Assembly: GCF_002286975.1 (NCBI RefSeq)
Contig: NZ_NSKB01000001.1
Location: 250,733-314,732 of the forward strand
Reading direction: 5' to 3'
Length of the DNA: 64,000 bases
From: Halomonas salipaludis
GTDB lineage: Bacteria; Pseudomonadota; Gammaproteobacteria; Pseudomonadales; Halomonadaceae
This document shows positions 18,554-27,884 of this stretch, piece after piece; positions within the stretch are counted from its first letter, which is position 1; every line of letters begins with the position of its first letter. The notes beneath the pieces are model-generated. The model was given only the letters and a program-made list of their open reading frames with translations. It had not been told where the DNA came from and did no database searches. The translations under genes were made by a program, and so were the position numbers.

Positions 18554-19912
18554 ATGAGTAATTGGATAGCCACAGACGAGATTCGCGGCAACTTCGCCAA
18601 GGCGATGTCGGAGATGTACCGCCACGAGGTGCCGCAGTACGGCACCCTGCTGGCGTTGGTCGAGGAGGTCAACCGCGAGACGCTGGCGGCGAACCCCGCG
18701 TTGCATGTCGACCTGCTCGACGCCGACGAGCTGGCGCGGCTCGACGTCGAGCGCCACGGTGCGATTCGCGTTGGCACGCCGGCGGAACTGGCCATGCTGC
18801 GCCGCCTGTTCGCGGTGATGGGCATGCACCCGGTGGGTTACTACGACCTCTCCGAGGCCGGGGTGCCGGTGCACTCCACGGCGTTTCGCCCGGTGGATGA
18901 CGCCGCGCTCAAGCGCAACCCGTTCCGCGTGTTTACCTCGCTACTGCGCCTGGAGCTGATCGAGAACGCCGAACTGCGCCAGCGCGCCGCCGAGATCCTC
19001 GCCGCCCGCGACATCTTCACCCCCGGCGCGCGGGAGCTGGTCGCCACCGCCGAGCGCCAGGGTGGGCTCGACGCGGCCCAGGCCGAGCGCTTCGTGGCCG
19101 AGGCGCTGGAGACCTTTCGCTGGCACCGCGAAGCCACCGTCGACCTGGTTACCTACCGCGCTCTGAGCGACGAGCACCGCCTGATCGCCGATGTGGTGTG
19201 CTTTCGCGGCCCGCACATCAACCACCTCACCCCGCGCACCCTGGACATTGACGCAGTGCAGCGGCGCATGCCAGAGGCCGGCATCGTCCCCAAGGCGATC
19301 ATCGAAGGCCCGCCGCGCCGCGCCTGCCCGATCCTGCTGCGCCAGACCAGCTTCAAGGCGCTGGAGGAGCCGATCCGCTTCGCTGGCGACCAGCAGGGCC
19401 ACCATACCGCGCGCTTCGGCGAGATCGAGCAGCGCGGCGTGGCGCTGACCCGCAAGGGCCGCGCGCTCTACGATCGTCTGTTGACAGCCGCGCGGGAGAG
19501 CGGCGCGGACGCTGACAACGCCAGCCACCAAGCGCAGCTCAGCGAGGTGTTTGCCGACTTCCCCGACGACCTCGCCACGCTACGCCGCGAGGGGCTGGCG
19601 TTCTTCCACTACCGTGCCGTGCCCGGCACGACGGCTGAAACGGGAGGCGCTGAAAGCGACGTGGAGGCGCTGATTGCACGCGGTGCGTTGAGCGCTACGC
19701 CGATGACCTATGAAGACTTCCTGCCGGTGAGTGCTGCGGGGATCTTCCAGTCCAACCTCGGCGAGGCCGTGCGTGATGGCTATAGCCATTCCAGCCACTC
19801 GAGCCAGGCGCAGTTAGAAGAGGCGCTGGGGGTGAAGGTCATCGACGAGATCGCCCTCTACGAGCGGCGCCAGCAGATGTCGTTGGAGCAGGCACTGGCG
19901 GCACTCGCCTAA
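18554..19912 (+). CDS. hglS: 2-oxoadipate dioxygenase/decarboxylase HglS (YdcJ/DUF1338 family)
   Basis: 452-aa member of the DUF1338/YdcJ family. P. putida HglS is a non-haem Fe(II) enzyme that converts 2-oxoadipate to D-2-hydroxyglutarate with two CO2-releasing steps. Its reported ligands H70, H226 and E294 and substrate Arg R74 (numbers from memory) correspond here to H68 (RHGAIR), H224 (HINHL), E292 (GEIEQRG) and R72, all with a constant offset of two residues. This strongly supports an active enzyme. GGAGG lies upstream of the ATG. It converges with fliR, with only 23 bp between the stops. Confidence 0.9.
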   Translation: MSNWIATDEIRGNFAKAMSEMYRHEVPQYGTLLALVEEVNRETLAANPALHVDLLDADELARLDVERHGAIRVGTPAELAMLRRLFAVMGMHPVGYYDLSEAGVPVHSTAFRPVDDAALKRNPFRVFTSLLRLELIENAELRQRAAEILAARDIFTPGARELVATAERQGGLDAAQAERFVAEALETFRWHREATVDLVTYRALSDEHRLIADVVCFRGPHINHLTPRTLDIDAVQRRMPEAGIVPKAIIEGPPRRACPILLRQTSFKALEEPIRFAGDQQGHHTARFGEIEQRGVALTRKGRALYDRLLTAARESGADADNASHQAQLSEVFADFPDDLATLRREGLAFFHYRAVPGTTAETGGAESDVEALIARGALSATPMTYEDFLPVSAAGIFQSNLGEAVRDGYSHSSHSSQAQLEEALGVKVIDEIALYERRQQMSLEQALAALA

Positions 19913-19935
19913 GCCCGGGGTTCTGCAGGCGGGTA

Positions 19936-20727
19936 TCAGCTCAGCGGCGCCAGCGTCTCGAGTAGATGTTGCAGGAACGCCAGGCTGTCACTGAACAGCC
20001 GCTGCAGGAAGCGGGCGAAGTCGGTCATCAGCACCATCAGCAGGAATATGCCCACGGTCAGCGAGGTGGGGAAGCCGATATTGAATACCGTGAGCTGTGG
20101 CGCCGAGCGGTTGAGGATGCCCAGTGAGAGGTTGATGATCAGCAGCGAGCCGACCAGCGGCAGTGCCAACAGCATGCCTGAGACGAAGATGGTGCCGCCG
20201 AAGCGCACCAGCATCTCGAAGGCGCCGGCGTTGAAGCTGCCGATGCCGATCGGCAGGGTGACGAAGGTCGAGGCGAGGATCTCGATCACGATCAGGTGGC
20301 CGTTGAAGGCCAGGAACATCAGCAGGGTGATCATGTATAGCACCCGCGACAGGATCATGGTGTTGGTGCCGCTGCCGGCATCGAAGAAGGTGGCGAAGGC
20401 CAGGCCCATCTGCAGGCCGATGAACTCGCCGGCCGCCTGCACTACCGCAAACATCACCTGCATGGTCAGCCCGATGGCAACGCCGATCAGCATCTGCTCG
20501 ACCATGATGCCAAGGCTCGCCCAGGAGATGAGCGGTGCATCGGGCAGTTCCGGCAGGCTGGGGCCAATCACGACCGTGAGCAGCACCGCCAGGCCGATCT
20601 TGGCCTGATTGGGTACCGATGAGTGGCCCATCAGCGGTGCGGCCATCATGAACGCGGTGATGCGCACGAAGGGCCACAGAAACAGCATCAGCCAGGTCTG
20701 CAGCTGGGCGAAGGTAACCTCGACCAT
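19936..20727 (-). CDS. fliR: Flagellar type III export gate protein FliR
   Basis: Polytopic inner-membrane protein of 263 aa with five to six hydrophobic segments, a subunit of the FliPQR export gate. Recognisable stretches include FVRITAFMMAAPLMGHSSVPNQAKIGLA and GEFIGLQMGLAFATFFDAGSG. Last gene of the fliLMNOPQR run; it starts 12 bp after fliQ. No flhB is seen downstream, because the catabolic block begins here. Confidence 0.95.
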   Translation of the reverse strand: MVEVTFAQLQTWLMLFLWPFVRITAFMMAAPLMGHSSVPNQAKIGLAVLLTVVIGPSLPELPDAPLISWASLGIMVEQMLIGVAIGLTMQVMFAVVQAAGEFIGLQMGLAFATFFDAGSGTNTMILSRVLYMITLLMFLAFNGHLIVIEILASTFVTLPIGIGSFNAGAFEMLVRFGGTIFVSGMLLALPLVGSLLIINLSLGILNRSAPQLTVFNIGFPTSLTVGIFLLMVLMTDFARFLQRLFSDSLAFLQHLLETLAPLS

Positions 20728-20739
20728 GGGCGGGCGTCG

Positions 20740-21009
20740 TCAGCTCAACATCAGCGGGATGTTGGTGAACAGCTCGCGGGTGAAGTCGGTGATCAATTTG
20801 AGCAGCCAGGGGCCGGCGAACACCAGCACCGTGAACACACCGAGGATCTTGGGGATGAACGACAGTGTCATCTCGTTGATCTGGGTGGCGGCCTGGAACA
20901 GGCTGACGGTCAGGCCCGTGAGCAGGGCGGTGATGAGCAGGGGGGCGGCCAGGAACAGCGTAATCCGCATGCCCTGATAGGCCATGCTCATGACGACCTC
21001 GGGTGTCAT
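20740..21009 (-). CDS. fliQ: Flagellar type III export gate protein FliQ
   Basis: Small gate subunit of 89 aa, the exact usual length, with two transmembrane helices (about residues 15-38 and 50-75). MTPEVVMSMAYQGMRITLFLAAPLL and LSFIPKILGVFTVLVFAGPW are typical. AAGGAG is upstream of the ATG, and the gene lies between fliP and fliR. Confidence 0.95.
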   Translation of the reverse strand: MTPEVVMSMAYQGMRITLFLAAPLLITALLTGLTVSLFQAATQINEMTLSFIPKILGVFTVLVFAGPWLLKLITDFTRELFTNIPLMLS

Positions 21010-21058
21010 GGTTTACTCCTTGCGCGGCGCTGGGGCGCCCCGCTGATGGTGGCGATGG

Positions 21059-21808
21059 TCATAGATAGAAGCTCTCGGCCAGCGAGCCGATGATCAGCTG
21101 CCAGCCGTCGACGAGCACGAACAGCATCAGCTTGAACGGCAGCGAGATGGTTGCCGGTGGCACCATCATCATGCCCAGCGACATCAGCACGCTGGCCACC
21201 ACCAGGTCGATGATCAGAAACGGGATGAAGATGGTGAAGCCGATCTGGAAGGCGGTCTTCAGCTCACTGGTGACGAAGGCCGGCATCAGCACGCGCATAG
21301 GCAAATCTTCCGGTCCCTGCATTTCGCCGACGTCGGCCAGGCGTACGAACAGTGCCAGGTCCGGCTCGCGGGTCTGGGCCAGCATGAACTCGCGAAACGG
21401 CTGGCTGGCCACCAGCAGGAACTCGTCGAAGTTCATGTCGTCGGCGGAGAGCGGCAGCCAGGCATTTTCATAGACCTGGGCGAACACTGGCGACATCACG
21501 AAGAAGGTCAGGAACAGCGCCAGGCCGAGCAGCACCTGGTTGGGCGGCGCCGATTGGGTGCCCATGGCGGTGCGCAGCAGACTGAGCACGATGATGATAC
21601 GGGTGAAGCCGGTCATCATCAGCAGCAGCGCCGGCAGGAAGGCCATCGAGCTGAGCAGCAGCAGGGTCTGCAGATGCATCGACCACTGCTGGCCGCCGTC
21701 CTCGGTGGGCTGGCTGGTGATGCCGGGGAGGGTGGCCTGGGCGAAGGCGGTGCTCGGCAGCCACCACACCAGCAGGGCGAGCAGCAGGACAAGTGCAAGG
21801 CGCCGCAT
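21059..21808 (-). CDS. fliP: Flagellar type III export gate protein FliP
   Basis: Core gate subunit, 249 aa from the ATG at 21808, starting with a cleavable signal peptide ([20 protein letters not shown]) as in other FliP. Four further membrane helices follow, with the family segments [27 protein letters not shown] and [35 protein letters not shown]. The frame is open back to 22135, but that part overlaps fliO. A GTG three codons upstream, overlapping the fliO stop, is an alternative start. Confidence 0.95.
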   Translation of the reverse strand: MRRLALVLLLALLVWWLPSTAFAQATLPGITSQPTEDGGQQWSMHLQTLLLLSSMAFLPALLLMMTGFTRIIIVLSLLRTAMGTQSAPPNQVLLGLALFLTFFVMSPVFAQVYENAWLPLSADDMNFDEFLLVASQPFREFMLAQTREPDLALFVRLADVGEMQGPEDLPMRVLMPAFVTSELKTAFQIGFTIFIPFLIIDLVVASVLMSLGMMMVPPATISLPFKLMLFVLVDGWQLIIGSLAESFYL

Positions 21809-21813
21809 CGAGG

Positions 21814-22296
21814 TCACGGCCGGCTGCCCTTGCCGCGGCCCAGGGCCTGGTCGGCACTGTTGCGGGATAAATTGTGCTTCAAGGCGCTGGCGAAGCGCGT
21901 GGCGAAGCTGCTGCCTTCCGGGTGTTCGGGTGAGGGCGGTGCAGTGTCGACCGGCGCGGCGCACTCGTGGAGCTTGTTGACCTGGCCGCCGCCCACGCCG
22001 AGCACCAACCAGGTGCCTTCGACGTCGACGATGACCACCCGCTCGCGGTTGCCCACTGCAGTGCTGCCGACCACCTTGAGGTGCTGGCCGTGCGCGCGCC
22101 CCTGCGGATGCAGGCGTTTGACCAGATAGCTGCACAGGAAGATGACCGCTACCACCAGCGCCAGGGCCGCCGCGGTCTTGCCCAGCGCCGCCATGCCGAG
22201 CAGGGCGTCGCTGCTGCCTACGCTACCCTCGAGTGCTGCCAGACCGCTGGTATCGACCTGCGGGGCGGACTCGGCTGTCGAAACGCGCTCGCTCAT
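21814..22296 (-). CDS. fliO: Flagellar biosynthesis protein FliO
   Basis: Membrane protein of 160 aa that stabilises FliP during gate assembly. One transmembrane helix (about residues 40-60, [17 protein letters not shown]) is followed by the FliO domain ([29 protein letters not shown]). The C-terminal ~50 residues are low-complexity and probably disordered. The ATG overlaps the fliN stop by 4 bp. Confidence 0.92.
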   Translation of the reverse strand: MSERVSTAESAPQVDTSGLAALEGSVGSSDALLGMAALGKTAAALALVVAVIFLCSYLVKRLHPQGRAHGQHLKVVGSTAVGNRERVVIVDVEGTWLVLGVGGGQVNKLHECAAPVDTAPPSPEHPEGSSFATRFASALKHNLSRNSADQALGRGKGSRP

Positions 22297-22787
22297 CGGT
22301 TGAGTTTCTGCACGCGCTCGGAGGGGGTGATGATCTCGGTGACGCGGATGCCGTACTTGTCATCCACCACCACCACTTCGCCCTGGGCGATCAAGTAGCC
22401 GTTGATCAGGATATCCATCGGCTCGCCGGCCAGGCCTTCGAGCTCGATCACCGAGCCCTGGGCGAGCTCGAGCAGCTGCTTGATGGTGATGCGGGTGCGG
22501 CCGAGCTCGACGCTGAGCTTGACCGGGATGTCCATGACCATTTCCAGGTCGCGGGCGGCACCACTGCCTTGGCCCTTGTCGAGGGGCTTGAAGACCTGGG
22601 AGCCGGCGGCTTCCGGCTGGCTGGCCGGGGCCTCGGCTTCGCTTTCGGCCTGCTCGGCCAGCGCTTCGGCCCAGGGGTCGTCCTCGGCGGGCGCCGCATC
22701 GCCCTGTTCGGCCATGGCGCTGGCCCAATCGTCGTCGGTGGCGCTCTGATCGGGCTTGTTGGGATCAGGCTTGTTGGGATCAGTCAT
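22293..22787 (-). CDS. fliN: Flagellar motor switch protein FliN
   Basis: C-ring protein. The ATG at 22787 (164 aa) follows AAGGAA and begins MTDPNKPDPNKPDQSATDD; the frame extends to 22856 but only within fliM. An acidic, Ala/Glu-rich N-terminal region (~1-80) precedes the conserved SpoA domain (DIPVKLSVELGRTRITIKQLL...GEVVVVDDKYGIRVTEI). The N-terminal extension is longer than in enteric FliN (about 137 aa). It overlaps the end of fliM by 8 bp. Confidence 0.94.
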   Translation of the reverse strand: MTDPNKPDPNKPDQSATDDDWASAMAEQGDAAPAEDDPWAEALAEQAESEAEAPASQPEAAGSQVFKPLDKGQGSGAARDLEMVMDIPVKLSVELGRTRITIKQLLELAQGSVIELEGLAGEPMDILINGYLIAQGEVVVVDDKYGIRVTEIITPSERVQKLNR

Positions 22788-23832
22788 TATCGGATTCCTT
22801 GGCTTGCGGCGTTGACCCTTTGACGAAAGTTTCCTTGGCCGACTTGGATGAAGCATGCTCGATCAGGCTGTGGACACGCAGTGCACGCTGACCGTGTTGG
22901 CTACCGTATTCGCAGCGCATCACCGGCACGCCGTCGACGCGTGCAGTGACGATCTCCGGCAGTTCGATGGGCAGCACGTCGCCAACTTCGAGCGACATCA
23001 CCCGGCCGATGCTGCTGGGGATCTCGACGAAGTCGGCGATCAGTTCGATGTGGGAGCGCTTGATCTCGCCGGCCATGCGCTGGCCCCACTGCCGCTCCTC
23101 TTCGGGGTGGCTGTCGGTGAGCGGGCCGCTGAGCTGCTCGCGCAGCGGCTCGATCATCGAGTAGGGCATGCAGATCTGGAAATCGCTGGTCAGGTTGCCG
23201 ACTTCCAGGTGGAAGGTGCTGTTGACCACGATCTCGTTGGGCGAGTTGGTAATGTTGGCGAACTTGACCTGCATTTCGGAGCGCAGGAACTCCACTTCCA
23301 GCGGGTACACCGAGCGCCAGGCTTCCTGGTAGGCGTCCAGGGCGAGTTTCAGCAGGCGGCGGATGATGCGCTGCTCGGTGTGGGTGAACTCGCGGCCTTC
23401 CGACTTGGTGAGAAAGCGCCCGTCGCCGCCGAACAGATTGTCGACCACCATGAACACCAGGCTGGGTGGAAATACCACCAGCGCCGAGCCGCGCAGCGGC
23501 TTGAGTGCCACCAGGTTGAGGTTGGTGGGCACCGGTACATTGCGCGAGAATTCGCTGTAGCTTTGGTAGCGCACGGTGTCGACGGTGATGTCGGCACTGC
23601 GCCGCAGCAGGTTGAACAGGCTCATGCGGAAGTGCCGCGCAAACCGCTCGTTGATGATGTCCAGGGCGTGCAGACGCTCGCGGATGACCCGATGCTGGGT
23701 GGCCGGGTCATAGGGGCGAATGCGCGCGTCGCTGCCCTTGCTATCGCTACTAGGGGCAGCCTCTTCTTCGCCGCTGACGCCCTTGAGCAGGGCGTCGATC
23801 TCTTCCTGAGAGAGCAGATCGTCTTGGGACAT
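22780..23832 (-). CDS. fliM: Flagellar motor switch protein FliM
   Basis: C-ring protein of 350 aa that receives phospho-CheY. The extreme N-terminus MSQDDLLSQEEIDALLKG is the CheY-P-binding peptide. The CheC-like middle domain follows (~50-230, with FARHFRMSLFNLLRRSADITVD), then a C-terminal SpoA domain that packs with FliN. It overlaps fliN and lies 47 bp downstream of fliL. Confidence 0.96.
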   Translation of the reverse strand: MSQDDLLSQEEIDALLKGVSGEEEAAPSSDSKGSDARIRPYDPATQHRVIRERLHALDIINERFARHFRMSLFNLLRRSADITVDTVRYQSYSEFSRNVPVPTNLNLVALKPLRGSALVVFPPSLVFMVVDNLFGGDGRFLTKSEGREFTHTEQRIIRRLLKLALDAYQEAWRSVYPLEVEFLRSEMQVKFANITNSPNEIVVNSTFHLEVGNLTSDFQICMPYSMIEPLREQLSGPLTDSHPEEERQWGQRMAGEIKRSHIELIADFVEIPSSIGRVMSLEVGDVLPIELPEIVTARVDGVPVMRCEYGSQHGQRALRVHSLIEHASSKSAKETFVKGSTPQAKESDND

Positions 23833-23879
23833 GGCGCTATTGCACTTCTCGATGAAGACTCAAGGGTTCAGCGTCGCGG

Positions 23880-24365
23880 TCACTGGACGATGAATTCGGT
23901 GTACAGCACGTCGTTGACCATCAGTGACGGCTGTGGGTCGGTCAGCGGCTGGTCGAACAGGGCCAGGATCTCGGCCGAGAGCTGCTGCTTGCCCTCGGGG
24001 CTGACCAAGTCCTCGGCCTGCTGGCTGGAGAGTAGCATCAGCAGCCGGCTGCGCACCTGCGGCATGTGCTCTTCGATCAGCTCGCGGGTGGTGTCGTTGC
24101 CGACCCGTAGCGACAGCCCGATATAGAGCAGCTGCTGGTCGTAGTGACGACTCTGCAGGTTGACCGTGAACGGATTGATGTCGACGAAGATCGGCGCCGG
24201 GGCGCGGGCCTCTTCGACCACGCTCTGGGCGCTTGGGTCGCTCTCTCCGCTGCGGCTGTCCATCATGTAGTACATGGCCGCCGAGCTGCCCATCGAGAAC
24301 AGGATGATCAGCAAGCCGATGATCCACCAGGGTTTGCGGCTGCCCGCGCTGCGATTCTTTGCCAT
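23880..24365 (-). CDS. fliL: Flagellar basal-body-associated protein FliL
   Basis: Inner-membrane protein associated with the stator ring, 161 aa from the ATG at 24365. A single transmembrane helix (~residues 13-33, IIGLLIILFSMGSSAAMYYMM) is followed by a periplasmic SPFH-like domain ending LMVNDVLYTEFIVQ. A GTG at 24377, four codons upstream, is also in frame, and neither start has a strong ribosome site. It is the first gene after the sigma-28 box at 24519-24545 and starts the fliLMNOPQR run. Confidence 0.92.
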   Translation of the reverse strand: MAKNRSAGSRKPWWIIGLLIILFSMGSSAAMYYMMDSRSGESDPSAQSVVEEARAPAPIFVDINPFTVNLQSRHYDQQLLYIGLSLRVGNDTTRELIEEHMPQVRSRLLMLLSSQQAEDLVSPEGKQQLSAEILALFDQPLTDPQPSLMVNDVLYTEFIVQ

Positions 24366-24518
24366 TGTCTTTGCCACCGATAGATGGGCGACCCCGAGGG
24401 GTGCATTCTAGAAAGCAGTATGGCGATAGCCGTGCCATCGCCATGGTTCGAAAAGGCCGGCCTAAACGGCGTATCTTGGTGCTTTACCAGATCCGCAAGG
24501 CCTTGACCTGCTACATCG

Positions 24519-24545
24519 TTATCGGCCCGGCGGACGAGACATTGA
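24519..24545 (-). promoter_or_regulatory. Sigma-28 promoter of fliL-fliR
   Basis: Minus strand TCAA-N15-GCCGATAA: the -10 box is identical to the FliA consensus and the spacer is exactly 15 bp. It lies between fliK and fliL, about 155 bp upstream of the fliL start, leaving a long leader. It is unexpected in front of C-ring and export-gate genes. Confidence 0.85.
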
Positions 24546-24579
24546 GGGTGACGACTCAACGCACTGCCACACGGTGCGC

Positions 24580-25968
24580 TCAGGCATAGAGGTCGACGCG
24601 GCCGTCGAGCTCCAGCGGACGGCCCGGCAGCGCCTCGGTGGTATCACCCACGGCATTGTCTTCGTTGCCTGAAGCGCTGCCGCCTTGCTGGCCGCTACCG
24701 CCGCCGTTGGCGAAGGCCATCTCACCCTGCTGGCCACCCGCGTGCTCGCCGACCGTTGCCTCACTCAGTGAAATACCCTGTTCCTCGAGGGCCTCGCGCA
24801 GCTGCGGGATGGCCTGCTCGAGGGCCACGCGAACCTGGGCGTGGGTCGAGAGGAACTGTGCTTGGGCGCCGTTCTCGCCGAGCTTGAGGCTCACCGAGAG
24901 CGGCCCCAATTCGGCGGGGTTGAGGCGCAGCTCGACGCGCTGGTCACCGCGCTGGCTGAGGTTGACCAGCTGCTGGCCGAGCTGCTGTTGCCACTGGTGA
25001 CTGGCCACAGGAGCGCTCAGTGCGGCACTGGCCGGCGGCTGACCGAGCGGCTGCGGGCTGGCGGTGGTGCCCTGGGCGCTGGCGACCGGCGGTGCTGCTG
25101 GCATGCCGTTGGTCTCGCCGTTGGCAGCGCTGGGTGCCTCGCTGCGGCCACTCAGGGCGGCGAACAGCGGGGCTTCGCTACCGGACTGGGGCTGGCCGGC
25201 GGCTGGCTGAGGGCTGGCAGTGGTGCCGGGGCTCGCCGCGGGGGCGGCCTGAGCAGCGCTGCGCAGCGCTTGCTGAGTGATCTCGGCGAGCGCCTCGCGG
25301 CCGGCGGGCTGGACGTCCCGCGCGGCGGCGGGGTCGAGCAGCAGGGCGTTGCTTGCGGCGCGCGGCTGGCGCATATCGCCCTCGGGCTGGCTGAGGGCAC
25401 GCGCCTGCAGCGTGGCCAGTTCGGCGCCCGGTCGTTGGTTGCTTGACGGGTTGCCCTGGACGGACTCGGCCAGTGGTCGGCCGGCGGCGTCGATCAGCGC
25501 CATGCGCTGGCGTACCTCGGTCAGCAGCGCCGACTCTTCTCCGGCGTCCAGGCTCACGGCACCTGCCAGCGGGCGATTGGCCTGGGCGTTGCCGTTGAGC
25601 AGCGCCTCTAGGGCGGCCAATGGTGATTCGGCCACTGCCGCCTCGCCCCTGGCTTCGTCGCTGACCTCGTCGAGCACGCCCTCGATCCATGTCAGCGCTG
25701 AGGCCTGGCCCTCGTCGTTGGCCACGTCATTGGCAATATCCTCGACCAGCCGTTCGGCCAGTGCTGCCAGGTCGATGGGTAGTTCCCCGTCGCCGCTGGC
25801 CTCAGGCTTGGTGTGACTCGCTTCCAGTAGTTGGGTGAGGCCTGCAGCGTTGGCGGCCTGGCTGAGCTGCTTGGCGAAAGCGCCGTCGGCAGGGAGCTTG
25901 CCTCCGGGCTGGGTGCTGGCGGCCTTGCCGGTGCCGGCTGTGGCGGTCAGAAGCGCAGATATGTCCAT
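24580..25968 (-). CDS. fliK: Flagellar hook-length control protein FliK
   Basis: Secreted molecular ruler and substrate-specificity switch, 462 aa. The N-terminal two thirds are low complexity, rich in Ala, Gln, Pro and Gly, as in FliK. The conserved C-terminal domain (~residues 335-425) contains QRVELRLNPAELGPLSVSLKLG, AQFLSTHAQVRVALEQAIPQLREALEEQGI and the Gly/Gln-rich tail. It lies downstream of fliJ, in the usual order fliFGHIJK, and is followed by a 214-bp gap that holds a sigma-28 promoter. Confidence 0.93.
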   Translation of the reverse strand: MDISALLTATAGTGKAASTQPGGKLPADGAFAKQLSQAANAAGLTQLLEASHTKPEASGDGELPIDLAALAERLVEDIANDVANDEGQASALTWIEGVLDEVSDEARGEAAVAESPLAALEALLNGNAQANRPLAGAVSLDAGEESALLTEVRQRMALIDAAGRPLAESVQGNPSSNQRPGAELATLQARALSQPEGDMRQPRAASNALLLDPAAARDVQPAGREALAEITQQALRSAAQAAPAASPGTTASPQPAAGQPQSGSEAPLFAALSGRSEAPSAANGETNGMPAAPPVASAQGTTASPQPLGQPPASAALSAPVASHQWQQQLGQQLVNLSQRGDQRVELRLNPAELGPLSVSLKLGENGAQAQFLSTHAQVRVALEQAIPQLREALEEQGISLSEATVGEHAGGQQGEMAFANGGGSGQQGGSASGNEDNAVGDTTEALPGRPLELDGRVDLYA

Positions 25969-26040
25969 GGTGCCTCCTTGTACGGGCCAGCCGGTGGTTG
26001 CCGGCGAAGTGGCCGCGCGGGGTGGCGCGACCGGGTTGTG

Positions 26041-26499
26041 TCAGTGGCTGTCGTCCTGCTCGCGACGGCGGCGCAGCAGAGCATTGGTGCTCAGTTCATC
26101 GTTGACGCGCTGTTCGTGACGCTGGGCCTGCTGGCGGAGCTGGTCGGCGCGGCGGCTGGCCAGGGTGTCGTAGGAGCAGAGCTTGCGCTGCTCCTGCTGC
26201 CAGTGCTGCTGGCTCGAGGCCACGCGCTGCTCTTGATCGCCGAGGGCCTGCCTGGCGCGCACGATGGCGGCGTCAAGCGAGGCCAGGAACTGCTGATAGT
26301 TATGCATGGTGGCCGGGTCGATGCCGGCGTGCATGGCGTCCTGTAGGCGCTGTGCGTACTCCAGTCGGTAGCGGCCCAGGGCGTCGAGCTGGGCCACGGT
26401 GTGCTGCTGGGTGCGACGCTCGTTGGCCAGTGCCATGCCGGCGTTGTCGCGGGCCTCGCGGGCCAGGTCGAGAAGGGTGTCGAGCGGTTGCTGTTGCAT
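26041..26499 (-). CDS. fliJ: Flagellar export chaperone/ATPase stalk FliJ
   Basis: 152-aa, almost wholly alpha-helical coiled-coil protein rich in Gln, Arg and Ala, the stalk that links the FliI hexamer to FlhA. LDTLLDLAREARDNAGMALANERR and the spacing of heptad leucines fit FliJ. The start overlaps the fliI stop by 1 bp. Sequence conservation in this family is weak, so position in the operon is the main support. Confidence 0.9.
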   Translation of the reverse strand: MQQQPLDTLLDLAREARDNAGMALANERRTQQHTVAQLDALGRYRLEYAQRLQDAMHAGIDPATMHNYQQFLASLDAAIVRARQALGDQEQRVASSQQHWQQEQRKLCSYDTLASRRADQLRQQAQRHEQRVNDELSTNALLRRRREQDDSH

Positions 26500-27884
26500 T
26501 ATTTACCCCCTCCAATGAGTGCTGTCAGCGACTGACGTGACTGGTCGGCGGTGGCTTGTTCATCGATCCGCTGCTGCAGGAACTGCTCCAGGTGCGGGTA
26601 GATCTGTACCGCATGGTCGAGCTGCGGGTCGTGGCCGGCGCTGTAGGCGCCGACGCTGATCAGATCGCGGTTGCGTTGGAAGCGCGAGAATAGCTGCTTG
26701 AACTGTTGCGCCTGGCGCTGCTGGTCGTCGGCGACGATGGCGGTCATGGCGCGGCTGATCGAGGCCTCGATATCGATGGCCGGATAGTGGCCGGACTCGG
26801 CCAGGGTGCGCGACAGCACGATATGGCCGTCGAGGATCGCCCGCGCCGAGTCGGCGATGGGGTCCTGCTGGTCGTCACCCTCGGTGAGCACGGTATAGAA
26901 CGCCGTGATCGAGCCGCCGCCGCGTCGAGCGTTGCCGGCACGCTCGACGAGCCCCGGCAGCTTGGCAAATACCGACGGCGGATAGCCCTTGGTGGCCGGC
27001 GGTTCGCCGATGGCCAGGGCGATCTCGCGCTGGGCCATGGCGTAGCGGGTCAGCGAGTCCATGATCAGCAGTACGTTGCGGCCAGCGTCGCGGAAGCCTT
27101 CTGCCAGGCGGGTGGCGTAGGAGGCACCCTGCAGGCGCTGCAGCGGCGAGGTGTCGGCGGGGGCGGCGACCACCACGGCGCGGCGGCGCCCCTCTTCGCC
27201 GAGAATATTGTCGATGAAGTCCTGTACCTCGCGGCCGCGCTCGCCGATCAGCCCGACGACGATGACGTCGGCCTGGGTGTAGCGGGCCATCATGCCCAGC
27301 AGCACCGACTTGCCAACGCCGGAGCCGGCAAACAGGCCCATGCGCTGGCCGCGGCCGACGCTGAGCAGGGCGTTGATGGCGCGGATGCCGACATCGATCT
27401 GTGCCTCGATGGGCGCCCGCGACAGCGGGTTGAGCGGTGGTGTGGCCAACGGTGCGAAGGGGGCGTCGTCGAGCGGGCCCTGGTCGTCCAGCGGGCGGCC
27501 GTTGCCGTCGACCACCCGCCCCAGCAGCGAGTCGCCGATCGGGAAGCGCCGCGCGCTGCCGCCGTCGCCGTCGCTGAGCGGCAGTACCCGCGCGCCAGGG
27601 GAGAGCCCGCTGATCTCGGCCAGTGGCATGAGGAATAGTTTGTCGCCGGAGAAGCCCACCACCTCGGCCTCGGCGTACTGCGTCTCGCCGTGGCCGCTGA
27701 GTTCGATCCTGCAGGCGCTGCCCAGCGCCACCTTTAGGCCTACCGCCTCCAGCACCATGCCGGTAGCGCGCACGATGCGCCCGCTACTGCGGTAGTGGGG
27801 CACTGTTTCGATACGCGAGCTGACCCGCGACAGCGTCTTCTGCCAGTGGCGCTGGTGACGGTTGTCGGCGACGACGTCAACCAT
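26499..27884 (-). CDS. fliI: Flagellum-specific ATPase FliI
   Basis: 461-aa F1-beta-like ATPase of the flagellar type III export apparatus. Walker A is AGSGVGKS (~residues 186-193), Walker [13 protein letters not shown], and the export-ATPase signature [17 protein letters not shown] is present. The ATG at 27884 overlaps the end of fliH by 8 bp. The frame runs open to 28007, but that extension is antisense-like sequence inside fliH. Confidence 0.96.
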   Translation of the reverse strand: MVDVVADNRHQRHWQKTLSRVSSRIETVPHYRSSGRIVRATGMVLEAVGLKVALGSACRIELSGHGETQYAEAEVVGFSGDKLFLMPLAEISGLSPGARVLPLSDGDGGSARRFPIGDSLLGRVVDGNGRPLDDQGPLDDAPFAPLATPPLNPLSRAPIEAQIDVGIRAINALLSVGRGQRMGLFAGSGVGKSVLLGMMARYTQADVIVVGLIGERGREVQDFIDNILGEEGRRRAVVVAAPADTSPLQRLQGASYATRLAEGFRDAGRNVLLIMDSLTRYAMAQREIALAIGEPPATKGYPPSVFAKLPGLVERAGNARRGGGSITAFYTVLTEGDDQQDPIADSARAILDGHIVLSRTLAESGHYPAIDIEASISRAMTAIVADDQQRQAQQFKQLFSRFQRNRDLISVGAYSAGHDPQLDHAVQIYPHLEQFLQQRIDEQATADQSRQSLTALIGGGK

